This document shows, one piece after another, positions 32,744 through 40,656 of a DNA stretch of 47,039 nt. Source of the stretch: Actinomycetes bacterium (GTDB taxonomy: Bacteria > Actinomycetota > Actinomycetes > Mycobacteriales > Mycobacteriaceae); assembly GCA_023460175.1 (NCBI GenBank), contig JAEWRC010000140.1:1-47039 (forward strand). Direction: 5' to 3'. A program made the position numbers and the translations under genes. The notes under the pieces were generated by a model. That model was not told where the DNA came from, did not search any database, and saw only the letters and a list, made by a program, of their open reading frames with translations. Positions within the stretch are counted from its first letter, which is position 1, and each line of letters opens with the position of its first letter.

Positions 32744-33577
32744 CTCAAGCTCGACATCGCCTACGACGGCACCGATTTCGCCGGCTGGGCGACCCAGCGG
32801 GGGCAGCGGACCGTGGCCGGGGTGCTCGAGGAGGCCTTCTCGACGGTGTTCCGGACCCCGGTGGTGTTGCGCGCCGCCGGCCGTACCGACACCGGCGTGC
32901 ACGCCACCGGGCAGACCGCGCACATCGACATCCCCGACGACGCGCTGGCCCACGCCTACCCGCGGACCGTGCGCGACGGCGATCCCGAGTTCCGGCCGCT
33001 GGTGCGCAGATTGGGCCGCCTGCTGCCGGAGGACGTCCGGGTGCGCGACATCGTCCGGGCGCCGGCCGGGTTCGACGCGCGCTTCTCTGCGCTGCGCCGC
33101 CACTACGTCTACCGGCTGTCGCTGGCGCCGTACGGGGTCGACCCGCAGGAGTCCCGGTTCGTCACGGCGTGGCCGCGGCCGCTGGACGTGGCGGCCATGA
33201 ACGAGGCCGCCCGAGAATTGTTGGGGCTGCGCGACTTCGCGGCCTTCTGTCGGCATCGTCCCGGCGCCACCACCATCCGCCAGTTGCAGCGCCTGGACTG
33301 GGAGCGCGACGGCGACCGGGTGAGCGCCCACGTCACCGCCGATGCGTTCTGCTGGAACATGGTGCGGTCGGTCGTCGGGGCGCTGCTGGCCGTGGGGGAG
33401 GGCCGCCGCGACGCGGACTGGATGGCCGGGCTGCTCGAACAGACCAGCCGGTCCAGCGATTTCGCGGCCGCCCCGGCCCGCGGGCTGACGCTGGTCGCGG
33501 TGGATTATCCGCCCGACGATCAGCTGGCCGCGCGCACCCTGATCACCCGCGACCTGCGCAGCGCCGACGAGCTGTGA
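32708..33577 (+). CDS. truA: tRNA pseudouridine synthase A
   Basis: Makes pseudouridine at positions 38-40 of tRNA anticodon arms. The 289-residue protein has LDIAYDGTDFAGWATQ near the start and the catalytic Asp in LRAAGRTDTGVHATGQTAH, followed by FDARFSALRRHYVYRLS and DAFCWNMVRSVVGALL, all TruA blocks. Start is uncertain: ATG at 32708 lies inside a stable hairpin, and an in-frame ATG at 32675, inside rplQ, would give 11 more residues and couple truA to rplQ. A truA after rplQ is usual for this cluster. Confidence 0.93.
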   Translation: MPAIDSGGGHVRLKLDIAYDGTDFAGWATQRGQRTVAGVLEEAFSTVFRTPVVLRAAGRTDTGVHATGQTAHIDIPDDALAHAYPRTVRDGDPEFRPLVRRLGRLLPEDVRVRDIVRAPAGFDARFSALRRHYVYRLSLAPYGVDPQESRFVTAWPRPLDVAAMNEAARELLGLRDFAAFCRHRPGATTIRQLQRLDWERDGDRVSAHVTADAFCWNMVRSVVGALLAVGEGRRDADWMAGLLEQTSRSSDFAAAPARGLTLVAVDYPPDDQLAARTLITRDLRSADEL

Positions 33578-33580
33578 GGT

Positions 33581-34258
33581 CTACAGGCGCCCGGCGACGA
33601 AGTCCGCGGCCTGGTTGACCATCCCGGCCTTGATGTAGGCCGGTGCCAGGTGGTCGGGCCAGTAGGCCTCCCAGTTATCCGGGTCGGTGGGGTTGCAGAT
33701 CGGGTCGTCACCGTGGCACAGCTCGATGGTGCGTTCGGCATAGACCGGGCTGAAGGTGGAGATGGGCCCGGCCCAGCCCATACCGTTGCCGAACAGGGCG
33801 ACCGCGGCGATGCGCTGCTCGGAGCTCTGCGGCAGCGGGTTCTTGAAGGTGAACACCGAGAACGGCACGGCCAGAACCACATCGGCGACCGCAGCGCCCA
33901 GCGAGTAGCCACCGACGACGATGCGGGTGTCGGGGCAGTCGGCGACGGTGGCCTGGATGCGCCGGCTCATGTCGTTGGCGCCGAGGTCCACCTCGCTGTT
34001 GGCCGGGTAGTTCACCGAGTACAGCCGGATGTTCTGGCCGGTCTTGGTGCGCAGCGCGTCGACGAACGCGTTGCCGATCTGGCCGGCGCCGGCCGGTTCC
34101 AGTCGTCCGCGCGCGAAGACGACCTCGACGTCCGGGCAAGGTGCCGCGGAAGCGTGCGGGATCGCGGGGGTAGGGGCGACGGTGGCGGGCGCGAAGAGCA
34201 GGGTTGCGGCGGCGATGACGCCGGCTCCGAACAGTGCGCAGTATCGGCGGATTTCCAC
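33581..34258 (-). CDS. Cutinase-family secreted esterase (copy 1, GYSLG variant)
   Basis: A 225-residue alpha/beta hydrolase with a signal peptide (MEIRRYCALFGAGVIAAATL…, AxA-type site near residue 39). The nucleophile Ser119 lies in VVGGYSLGAAVADV; the other two copies have GYSQG. The acid/His region is CHGDDPICNPTDPDNW…PDHLAPAY. VVFARGRLEP replaces the usual VFARGTxE, so two family positions differ and substrate preference may be altered. Cutinases of mycobacteria act on lipids and esters outside the cell. GTG start with a -10 seven bases upstream. Confidence 0.88.
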   Translation of the reverse strand: MEIRRYCALFGAGVIAAATLLFAPATVAPTPAIPHASAAPCPDVEVVFARGRLEPAGAGQIGNAFVDALRTKTGQNIRLYSVNYPANSEVDLGANDMSRRIQATVADCPDTRIVVGGYSLGAAVADVVLAVPFSVFTFKNPLPQSSEQRIAAVALFGNGMGWAGPISTFSPVYAERTIELCHGDDPICNPTDPDNWEAYWPDHLAPAYIKAGMVNQAADFVAGRL

Positions 34259-34265
34259 CCCGTCA

Positions 34266-34271
34266 ATAGTA
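34266..34271 (-). promoter_or_regulatory. Minus-10 element for a leaderless transcript of cutinase copy 1
   Basis: On the minus strand TACTAT fits TAnnnT and ends seven bases before the GTG at 34258. This spacing fits a transcript beginning at the start codon. No Shine-Dalgarno sequence is present. Confidence 0.5.
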
Positions 34272-34282
34272 CCGAAGCGACC

Positions 34283-34975
34283 TCAGAGCCAGCGGAGGAT
34301 GAATCCCGCGGCCTGGGCGGGCATGGGACCCGACTCGTAGTTGGTGTGCGCGAAGGGATTGCGTCCACCGGAGCAGATCGGGTCGCCGTCGCTGCACATG
34401 TCGATCGAGCGGGCGCCGAGATTGCCTGCGCTGACCGGGTTTCCGAACTTCGCGGCGGGATTGCCGAACACGGCGATCGCGGCCACGTTGTCGCGTAGGC
34501 CGGCCGGCAGCGGAGCGGCCGATCCGACGTCACCAATCTTGTTGCCCAGCGGCGGGATTCCGACGAGCATGTCGACCACCGCGGCGCCCTGCGAGTAGCC
34601 GCCGAGCACGATGCGCGTTGACGGGCACTGCGAGGCCATGGTCGCGATGCGGTTGGTGGCGTCGTTGGCGCCGTCCGCGGCAGCCAGGAAGTCGTAGGTC
34701 GCCGGGTAGTTGACCCCGTAGGTGCCCAGGGTGCGACCGTTCAGTTGCCCCTGCAGCGATCCGGCCAGCGCGTGGCCGACCCGGCCGATGCCGGGGGCCT
34801 CGCTGGTGCCGCGGGCGAAGATCAGCTCCACATCGGGGCACGGTTCGGCGGCCGCGGCCGGCAACGCCGCGGGGACCAGCATCGGCGCGACCAGGAGGGC
34901 CGCGGCGGCCACCGTGGTGCCGACGGCGGCAATCGACCGTCGGACGGCGTTACGGAGGGGATGAACGTCGCTCAT
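34283..34975 (-). CDS. Cutinase-family secreted esterase (copy 2)
   Basis: 230 residues: a signal peptide of about 44 residues with a long Ala-rich hydrophobic run, then the mature enzyme starting near AEPCPDVELIFARGTSEAPG. Ser128 is the nucleophile in VLGGYSQGAAVVDM; acid and His are in CSDGDPICSGGRNPFAHTNY. Conserved cysteines are placed for the two family disulfides. M. tuberculosis has comparable cutinase genes close to truA (Rv3451, Rv3452). ATG at 34975; an upstream frame inside the preceding gene is not homologous. Confidence 0.9.
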   Translation of the reverse strand: MSDVHPLRNAVRRSIAAVGTTVAAAALLVAPMLVPAALPAAAAEPCPDVELIFARGTSEAPGIGRVGHALAGSLQGQLNGRTLGTYGVNYPATYDFLAAADGANDATNRIATMASQCPSTRIVLGGYSQGAAVVDMLVGIPPLGNKIGDVGSAAPLPAGLRDNVAAIAVFGNPAAKFGNPVSAGNLGARSIDMCSDGDPICSGGRNPFAHTNYESGPMPAQAAGFILRWL

Positions 34976-35019
34976 GGCGCTAATACTCACATATCGGTGC
35001 TGGCAGACAGAAATTTCGC

Positions 35020-35697
35020 TCAGAGTCGGCTGGCGACGAACGCGGCCGCCTCGGCCGCCTGACCGGAGGCCAAGTAGTCGCTGTGGGCGGCGACGTCGCG
35101 GCCGTCGGAGCAAATCGGGTCGCCGCCGTTGCACAGATCGATGGCCCGCCCGGACCAGACCGGACTCGAGGTCAGTGGCAGACCCAGCTTGGCGGTCGGG
35201 TTGCCGAACACCGCGATGGCGGCCACGTGCTCGGGCGCATTGGGCGGCAGCGGCGCGTTGAAGCCGACGCCGGGCACCGGGATGGCGGCGATGACGTCGA
35301 TCACCGCGGCGCCCTGCGAATAACCGCCGAGCACCAGGCGGGTGGCCGGGCAGTTGGCCATCATCCACTGGATGTGGCCGCTGGCGTCGTTGGCGCCGCC
35401 GGCGGCGGCGAGGAAGTCCCAGCTGGCCGGGTAGTTCACGGCGTAGGCGTCCACCTGCCGCCCACCGACCTGGCCGCGCAGCGAGTCGACGAACGCCTGG
35501 CCGACCCGGCCGAGGCCCGGGGCCTCGGTGGTGCCGCGGGCGAAGACCACCTGGATGTCGGGGCACTCCGCGGCGGCGGCGGTGGGGGTCAGGGACGGCG
35601 AGAGCACCGCGGGCGCGGTCAACACGGTGGCCGCGGCGAGGGCGGTGCCGGCGAGCGAGACGATGCGGCGAAGGCTGGTGGCGATCACAGCAAACAT
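35020..35697 (-). CDS. Cutinase-family secreted esterase (copy 3)
   Basis: 225 residues with a signal peptide ending near AAAAE (residues 40-44) and mature start CPDIQVVFARGTTEAPGLGR. Ser127 is the nucleophile in VLGGYSQGAAVIDV; Asp and His are in CNGGDPICSDGRDVAAHSDY. It is closer to copy 2 than to copy 1. Its ATG is one base downstream of the EamA-permease stop, so the two are probably translated together. Copies 2 and 1 follow after 44 and 24 bases. Confidence 0.9.
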   Translation of the reverse strand: MFAVIATSLRRIVSLAGTALAAATVLTAPAVLSPSLTPTAAAAECPDIQVVFARGTTEAPGLGRVGQAFVDSLRGQVGGRQVDAYAVNYPASWDFLAAAGGANDASGHIQWMMANCPATRLVLGGYSQGAAVIDVIAAIPVPGVGFNAPLPPNAPEHVAAIAVFGNPTAKLGLPLTSSPVWSGRAIDLCNGGDPICSDGRDVAAHSDYLASGQAAEAAAFVASRL

Positions 35698-35698
35698 G

Positions 35699-36697
35699 TT
35701 AGCGAGTCGAGGTGTCGGGCAGCGCGGCGATCTGCCCCGGCTCGGTCGATCCGGCGCCCGCCGGCGCGGTCGCCGTGGTCCGCGCCAGGGCCAAGCCGGC
35801 CAGCACCACGGCGCCGCCGACGGCCTGGACGGGGGTCATGGCCTCCCCGACCAGCAGCCACGCCCACAGCACCGCGGCCAGGACCTCCGACAGCCCCACC
35901 AGGGAGGCGAAGCTGGGCCGCAGCAGCGCCACCGCTTTGATGCCCAGGGTGTAGGCCACCGCCGTGCTGAACACCGCCAGGACGATCACGGGCACGATCC
36001 AGGAGGTGGTGATGCCGGCCACCACGACATCGTTGGCGGTGAAGCGCAGCGGCATGACGCCGGTCACGCCCAGCAGCGCCACCCCCACCGCGCCGACGAC
36101 CAGCCCGCCGGCCGCCAGCGAGAGGGGATTGAGGCCGGGACCGTCGGGTCGGTCGTCGACCCGCGCGCTCATCAGGAAATAACAGGCGGCGCAGACCGCG
36201 GCCACCAATCCCCAGACGACACCCACGGTGTTGATGTGTGCGGCACTGAACACGTTGAGCACCAGCATGATTCCCACCACAGCCAGGGCCACTCCGACCA
36301 GGGTGCGGTTGGCGGGCCGACGGCGGGTGACCGCCCAGACCCAGCCGACCACCAGGACGGGCGAGGTGTATTCCAGCAGCAGCGCCACGCCCACCGACAG
36401 GTGTTCGACGGCGTTGTAGTAGCCCAGCTGGGCGCCGGCGATCGGGAACGCCCCGTAGGGCAGGACGGTCCGGTAGTGGCGCAGCGCCTCGCCGATCCAG
36501 CCGGGACGCACCAAGCTCGCGTACACCGCCAGCACCAGCGCGCCGCCGGCCAACCGCGCGGTCACGGCGGCGGTGGGCGTCCAGCCGGCCGTCATCAGGG
36601 CCTTCGCGAAGGGCCCGGAGAGGCCGAAACTGATCGCGGAACCGACGGCGAACAGCAGGCCGAGCCGGAACCGGCGATCGACCGAGGTCATCAGCAT
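35699..36697 (-). CDS. EamA/DMT-family permease
   Basis: A roughly 332-residue membrane protein with ten hydrophobic segments in two EamA repeats (for example GLLFAVGSAISFGLSGPFAK at the start and GLSEVLAAVLWAWLLVGEAM in the second half). EamA proteins export or import small metabolites; the substrate is not predictable. I start at the ATG at 36697, just before the first membrane segment. An in-frame ATG at 36754 would add 19 residues but lies in the repeat region. The stop is one base before cutinase copy 3. Divergent from the CGNR regulator. Confidence 0.85.
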   Translation of the reverse strand: MLMTSVDRRFRLGLLFAVGSAISFGLSGPFAKALMTAGWTPTAAVTARLAGGALVLAVYASLVRPGWIGEALRHYRTVLPYGAFPIAGAQLGYYNAVEHLSVGVALLLEYTSPVLVVGWVWAVTRRRPANRTLVGVALAVVGIMLVLNVFSAAHINTVGVVWGLVAAVCAACYFLMSARVDDRPDGPGLNPLSLAAGGLVVGAVGVALLGVTGVMPLRFTANDVVVAGITTSWIVPVIVLAVFSTAVAYTLGIKAVALLRPSFASLVGLSEVLAAVLWAWLLVGEAMTPVQAVGGAVVLAGLALARTTATAPAGAGSTEPGQIAALPDTSTR

Positions 36698-36727
36698 TGG
36701 GTGGTCCTCGACGGCCGACGCCGCCAT

Positions 36728-36802
36728 GTCATGAGTAAAATGAGTGTTACTCATGACGCTAACCAGGGAGGAGTCATGAGTCAAATGAATTTCAGTCATG
36801 AC
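36728..36802. repeat. Two 30-bp direct repeats with four phased TCATGA palindromes
   Basis: Repeat 1 (36728-36757) and repeat 2 (36773-36802) match at 25 of 30 positions with a 45-base period. Each begins GTCATGAGT and ends TCATGAC. TCATGA is itself palindromic and occurs at 36729, 36751, 36774 and 36796, spacings of 22, 23 and 22 bases (about two helical turns each). Repeat 1 is also an 11-bp perfect inverted repeat (36728-36738 with 36747-36757). The array occupies the divergent eamA/CGNR promoter region and includes the CGNR start codon, a layout expected for an autoregulated operator. Confidence 0.75.
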
Positions 36803-37348
36803 ACCGAGCTCACCTTGCGCACCATCTGCGCGCTCGTCAACAGCGACCGCACCGACGGTGAACAGCTGGGCGATCAGCGCGCCCTCGACGACTACCTCGA
36901 CGGCTGGGGCTGGACCGGGCGCCGCGACCGCGACGACGACGAACTGGCAGCGGTGCACCGGCTGCGGTCCCGCCTCGGCGACCTGTTCACCCTCGTCGAC
37001 GACGAGGAAGGCACCGTCGCGGCGGTCAACGCGCTGCTGGCCGACACCCGGGCCACCCCCTGGCTGACCCGGCACCCCGAGATGCCCGAATGGCATCTGC
37101 ACCTGGCCTCGGTCGACGATCCGCTGGCCCAGCGGATGGGCGCCGAGATGGCCATGGCGCTGGCCGACCTGATCCGCGGCGGCGAACTGCGCCGCCTCAA
37201 GACCTGCGCGGCCCCCGACTGCGCCGCGGTGCTGGTGGACCTGTCCCGCAACCGGTCCCGGCGGTTCTGTGACACCGGCAACTGCGGCAACCGGCAGCAC
37301 GTCGCGGCATATCGCGAACGCCGAGGCCGGCGGGCCGGGGCGGAGTAA
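36776..37348 (+). CDS. CGNR zinc-finger (ABATE-domain) regulator
   Basis: 190 residues. The C-terminal zinc finger is present: CAAPDCAAVLVDLSRNRSRR followed by FCDTGNCGNRQHVAAYRERR, with four Cys and the family CGNR motif. The N-terminal part (about 1-130) is the alpha-helical ABATE domain, thought to bind a ligand. Such proteins are predicted DNA-binding stress-related regulators. GGGAGGAG sits just before the ATG, which fixes the start. It is divergent from the EamA permease and shares with it the TCATGA repeat region, so it probably controls both. Confidence 0.88.
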   Translation: MSQMNFSHDTELTLRTICALVNSDRTDGEQLGDQRALDDYLDGWGWTGRRDRDDDELAAVHRLRSRLGDLFTLVDDEEGTVAAVNALLADTRATPWLTRHPEMPEWHLHLASVDDPLAQRMGAEMAMALADLIRGGELRRLKTCAAPDCAAVLVDLSRNRSRRFCDTGNCGNRQHVAAYRERRGRRAGAE

Positions 37349-37374
37349 TCCGCAGCGGAGTAATCTCGACGGCC

Positions 37375-38604
37375 ATGGGGGCCGGGGGGCGCGAGCTCGA
37401 CATCGTGCTCTACGGCGCCACCGGCTTCATCGGAAATCTGGTCGCCGACTACCTGGCAACTGCGGCCCCGGGCGTGCGGGTCGCGCTGGCGGGCCGCTCG
37501 CCGGGCCGGCTCGCGGCGCTGCGCGCCCGGCTGGGTACGGACTGGCCGGTGGTGGTCGCCGAGGCCGACGACCCGGCGGCATTGCAATCGCTGGCCGCGC
37601 GCGCCCACGTCGTCATCAGCACGGTCGGACCCTACGGGCGGTGCGGGCTGCCGATGGTCGAGGCCTGCGCCACCACCGGGACCGACTACGCGGATCTGGC
37701 CGGGGAGATCCCGTTCGTGCACGCCTCGGTCACCCGCTGGCACCAGGCTGCGGTGGCCAGCGGCGCCCGGATCGTGCACTCCTGCGGGTTCGACTCGGTT
37801 CCCTCGGACCTCAACGCGCTGGCCCTGCACCGGCGCGCCCGCGCCGACGGCGCCGGCGAACTGGGCCAGACCACCTTCGTCCTGCGCACCTACTCCGGCG
37901 GTTGTTCGGCCGGGTCGCTGCAGACCATGCTGGACCTGATGCGGGTGGCCGCGGACAACCCGGAGATCCGAACGGTGCTCGACGATCCGTACAGCCTCAG
38001 CCCGGACCGGGCCCACGAGCCCGACCTCGGGCCGCAACCGGATGTCGAGGCGCGCAGCGGATCCGAGATCGCCCCCGAACTGACCGGCCTGTGGACCGGC
38101 GGATACCTGATGGCGCTGTACAACACCCGCTGTGTGCGACGCAGCAACGCGCTGCAGGGCTGGGCCTACGGCCGCGAGTTCCGCTACGCCGAGACCATGA
38201 GCATGGGATCGACGGTCGCCGCGCCGATGCTGGCCGCGCTCACCGGCCTGACCATCACCGGCGCGGCCCGCCTCGGCGGCGCCTACCTGCGCCTGCTGCC
38301 GGCCGGACTGCTCGAGACGATGATGCCCGCCGGCGCCGGCTACGACCAGGGGGAGCGGGGCTACTACAAGGTGGAGACGTACACCACGACCACCCGCGGG
38401 CACCGCTACGTCGCGACCATGTCCCAGCACGGCGATCCGGGCTACTCGGCGACGGCGGTGCTGATCGGGGTCTGCGCGCTGACGCTGCTGCGCAGCCGCG
38501 GCCGACCCGGTGGGGTACTGACCCCGGCCGCCGCGCTGGGCGACGAGTTGCTGGAACTGCTTCCCGCGGCCGGGGTCTCGCTGGGTACCGCCCAGCTGGG
38601 CTGA
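37375..38604 (+). CDS. Saccharopine-dehydrogenase-like NAD(P)-binding reductase (trans-acting enoyl reductase type)
   Basis: 409 residues with a Rossmann motif near the start, DIVLYGATGFIGNLVADYL, then RVALAGRSPGRLAALRARL and VVISTVGPYGRCGLPMVEAC. HSCGFDSVPSDLNAL and TYSGGCSAGSLQTMLDLM are typical of the mycobacterial Rv2449c/Rv2953 group. One member of that group (Rv2953) is a trans-acting enoyl reductase in phenolic glycolipid and DIM synthesis. The role here is unknown; lipid-chain reduction is a reasonable guess. It is 26 bases after the CGNR gene and ends six bases from the convergent flavoprotein. Confidence 0.85.
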   Translation: MGAGGRELDIVLYGATGFIGNLVADYLATAAPGVRVALAGRSPGRLAALRARLGTDWPVVVAEADDPAALQSLAARAHVVISTVGPYGRCGLPMVEACATTGTDYADLAGEIPFVHASVTRWHQAAVASGARIVHSCGFDSVPSDLNALALHRRARADGAGELGQTTFVLRTYSGGCSAGSLQTMLDLMRVAADNPEIRTVLDDPYSLSPDRAHEPDLGPQPDVEARSGSEIAPELTGLWTGGYLMALYNTRCVRRSNALQGWAYGREFRYAETMSMGSTVAAPMLAALTGLTITGAARLGGAYLRLLPAGLLETMMPAGAGYDQGERGYYKVETYTTTTRGHRYVATMSQHGDPGYSATAVLIGVCALTLLRSRGRPGGVLTPAAALGDELLELLPAAGVSLGTAQLG

Positions 38605-38610
38605 GCGCGA

Positions 38611-40656
38611 TCAGGGCAGGTGGAAGCCGCGGATGCGGTACCGGCAGCCGCGGCCCAGCAGCGCGTTGGCCGCCTGCAGTCCCGACATCACCGCCGCCTC
38701 GATGCAGCCGGCGTTGAGACCGGAGTCCGTCCAATCGCCGGCCAGAACCAGGTTGTCGTAACCGCTTTCGTCGGCGCGCAGCCGGTACTTGTCCGAGCCG
38801 GGCACCGACTGCACATACCGGTCGGACGGATCGATGTTGACGCTGACGTGCTGGGTGTCCAGCGCCGCGGATCCGCGGCTGTCGCCGTTGCCGCACAACA
38901 GCTCCCAGGCGAACCCGCGCTCGGTGACCGCCCCGGGCAGATACAGCCCGACGTGGCGATCGAGGTGGTCGGCCGCGGTGGCGCTCACCCGCTGCCGGCA
39001 CCGCCGCAGATAGTCCGCCGGTGCCGACTCGACCGGCCACGGCGCGTCCAGGACACCGCAGAAGTAGGCGACCGCGCGGGGCCGGTCCTCGGCGGGCCAG
39101 GCCTCGGCCCACAGGGTCTGCGGCATCGACGCCCAGGTGTCGAACGGTGTGACGTAGCCGCTGGTGGTGACTCCCGGCCGGCCCCAACCCAATTGGTCCT
39201 CGCTGGACCGCAGCCACAGCTGGAAGGACTGGGTGGCCACGGTGCGCACCCGCCGGGTCATGTCCCGCCACTCGGGGCGGTCGGCGATCAACTCGCCGCA
39301 GATCAACTCCACCATGCCCAGCGAGGCGGCCAGCACCACCCGGTCGAAGTCGGTGCCGCGCCGCAACACCCGGGTCTCGACGTCGCGGCGGTCGTCGCCG
39401 AAATGACATTCGAGTCCGGCCAGGTCGCCGCGCGGCCGCAGCTGGTCGGCCAGCGGTGCGGCGGGAAACACCGGCAGGCCGCCGACGCGGATCAGGGGTT
39501 CGTAGCGGTCGTGCCCCGGTGCCAGGTGCACCTGGCGTCCCATGGTGATCGTCTCGATCGCCTGGCGGCGCGCGTCGAGGTGCAGGCCGTCGACGCGATG
39601 GAAGAACTCGAAGCGCACGCCGCGCCGGCGCAGCACCTGATACAGCGGGGCGATCACCACGTCGCCCATGCCGGCGGTCATCTTCCAGAAGAAGGCGCCC
39701 TTGTACTGGAACAGTGCGATCTCGGTGAGCAGCACGCCCAGCCCGGCCGCGAAAGTCGTTCGGGCACAATCACCATCGGCGTAACCGAAGACCATGTCGT
39801 AGAGGCCGCGGATCAGCGCGAAGTCCAGCACGTCCGGGTGCGCGCCGTGCCGCAGCAGCCAGTCGCCGTACTCCTCATCGTTGATCGCGCGAAAACCCTG
39901 CGGGTCGGTGACCAGGTTGTCGACGATCACCCCGCGCGCCGTGGCGGTCAGCACCGACAGCAGCAGCCAGAACCGGCGGTGTTCGGGGCGGTGCTCGTAA
40001 TCCAGGGCGTCGCGCACACCGTCGAGCGGCGCGTCGAACAGGCGGCGCCCCGCCGGCGGGTCCGATCCGGCGTCGGCCAGCACGGCCAACGCCGTCAGCG
40101 CGCCGCGGCGCAGCTGGTCCAGTGCTCGCAGCGGGAATGCCGGGCGCGCCGGGGCGGGGGCTTCGGCGGCCAGCGAGTCGGCGAAGTCGAGGATCAGCCC
40201 GAGGGTGCGCCGGGCGAGGTCGGTCGCGGTGACCTCGCGCCCGTCGGCGCCCGGCTCGCCGGGCAGTTCGTCGTTGCGGCTGAACTTGCCGGGCCACACC
40301 GACCACTGACCCGCCCACCGATCGGCCATCCCGAGCTCGTCGGCGGGGACCAACGCCTGATCCCAGGTGCGTACGGGCGCGTCGGGATCGGTGCTGGCCC
40401 GGTCCAATTCGGCGTAGCACTCGCGCAGCAGCGCGAAGGCGTTCTCGTAGGAACCCAGCCAGATGTGCAGCCCGTGTTCCTCGATGCGGCCGTGGGCGCC
40501 CCGGCTCGACGCGGCCTTGCCGCCGAGGCGCCACCCGCGCTGATAGACCGTGATGGACTCGAACCGGTCCCGCCAGCCCGGTTCGCTCAGCCGCCACGCC
40601 GCGGACAGCCCGGCCATGCCGCCACCCAGGATGGCCACCTTGTCCCGGTCGCGCAT
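38611..40656 (-). CDS. FAD-dependent oxidoreductase of the carotene-desaturase/amine-oxidase superfamily
   Basis: 681 residues. The dinucleotide-binding motif VAILGGGMAGLSAAWRL is at residues 7-23, followed by WRLGGKAASSR and EEHGLHIWLGSYENAF, which resembles the GLHxxxGxYxN block of plant-type phytoene and zeta-carotene desaturases. The C-terminus YDNLVLAGDWTDSGLNAGCI EAAVMSGLQAANALLG is the second FAD-contacting block. Enzymes of this type dehydrogenate isoprenoids or other hydrophobic substrates; the actual substrate is unknown. It is longer than most family members, with inserts in the middle. ATG overlaps the cyclase stop by one base, so it is co-translated with the regulator. Confidence 0.82.
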   Translation of the reverse strand: MRDRDKVAILGGGMAGLSAAWRLSEPGWRDRFESITVYQRGWRLGGKAASSRGAHGRIEEHGLHIWLGSYENAFALLRECYAELDRASTDPDAPVRTWDQALVPADELGMADRWAGQWSVWPGKFSRNDELPGEPGADGREVTATDLARRTLGLILDFADSLAAEAPAPARPAFPLRALDQLRRGALTALAVLADAGSDPPAGRRLFDAPLDGVRDALDYEHRPEHRRFWLLLSVLTATARGVIVDNLVTDPQGFRAINDEEYGDWLLRHGAHPDVLDFALIRGLYDMVFGYADGDCARTTFAAGLGVLLTEIALFQYKGAFFWKMTAGMGDVVIAPLYQVLRRRGVRFEFFHRVDGLHLDARRQAIETITMGRQVHLAPGHDRYEPLIRVGGLPVFPAAPLADQLRPRGDLAGLECHFGDDRRDVETRVLRRGTDFDRVVLAASLGMVELICGELIADRPEWRDMTRRVRTVATQSFQLWLRSSEDQLGWGRPGVTTSGYVTPFDTWASMPQTLWAEAWPAEDRPRAVAYFCGVLDAPWPVESAPADYLRRCRQRVSATAADHLDRHVGLYLPGAVTERGFAWELLCGNGDSRGSAALDTQHVSVNIDPSDRYVQSVPGSDKYRLRADESGYDNLVLAGDWTDSGLNAGCIEAAVMSGLQAANALLGRGCRYRIRGFHLP

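Noticed and set aside
36731..36775. An upstream start of the CGNR gene at 36731, giving 15 more residues
   Set aside because: The GGAGG site is correctly spaced only for the ATG at 36776, and the extension is just the repeat unit read in frame.
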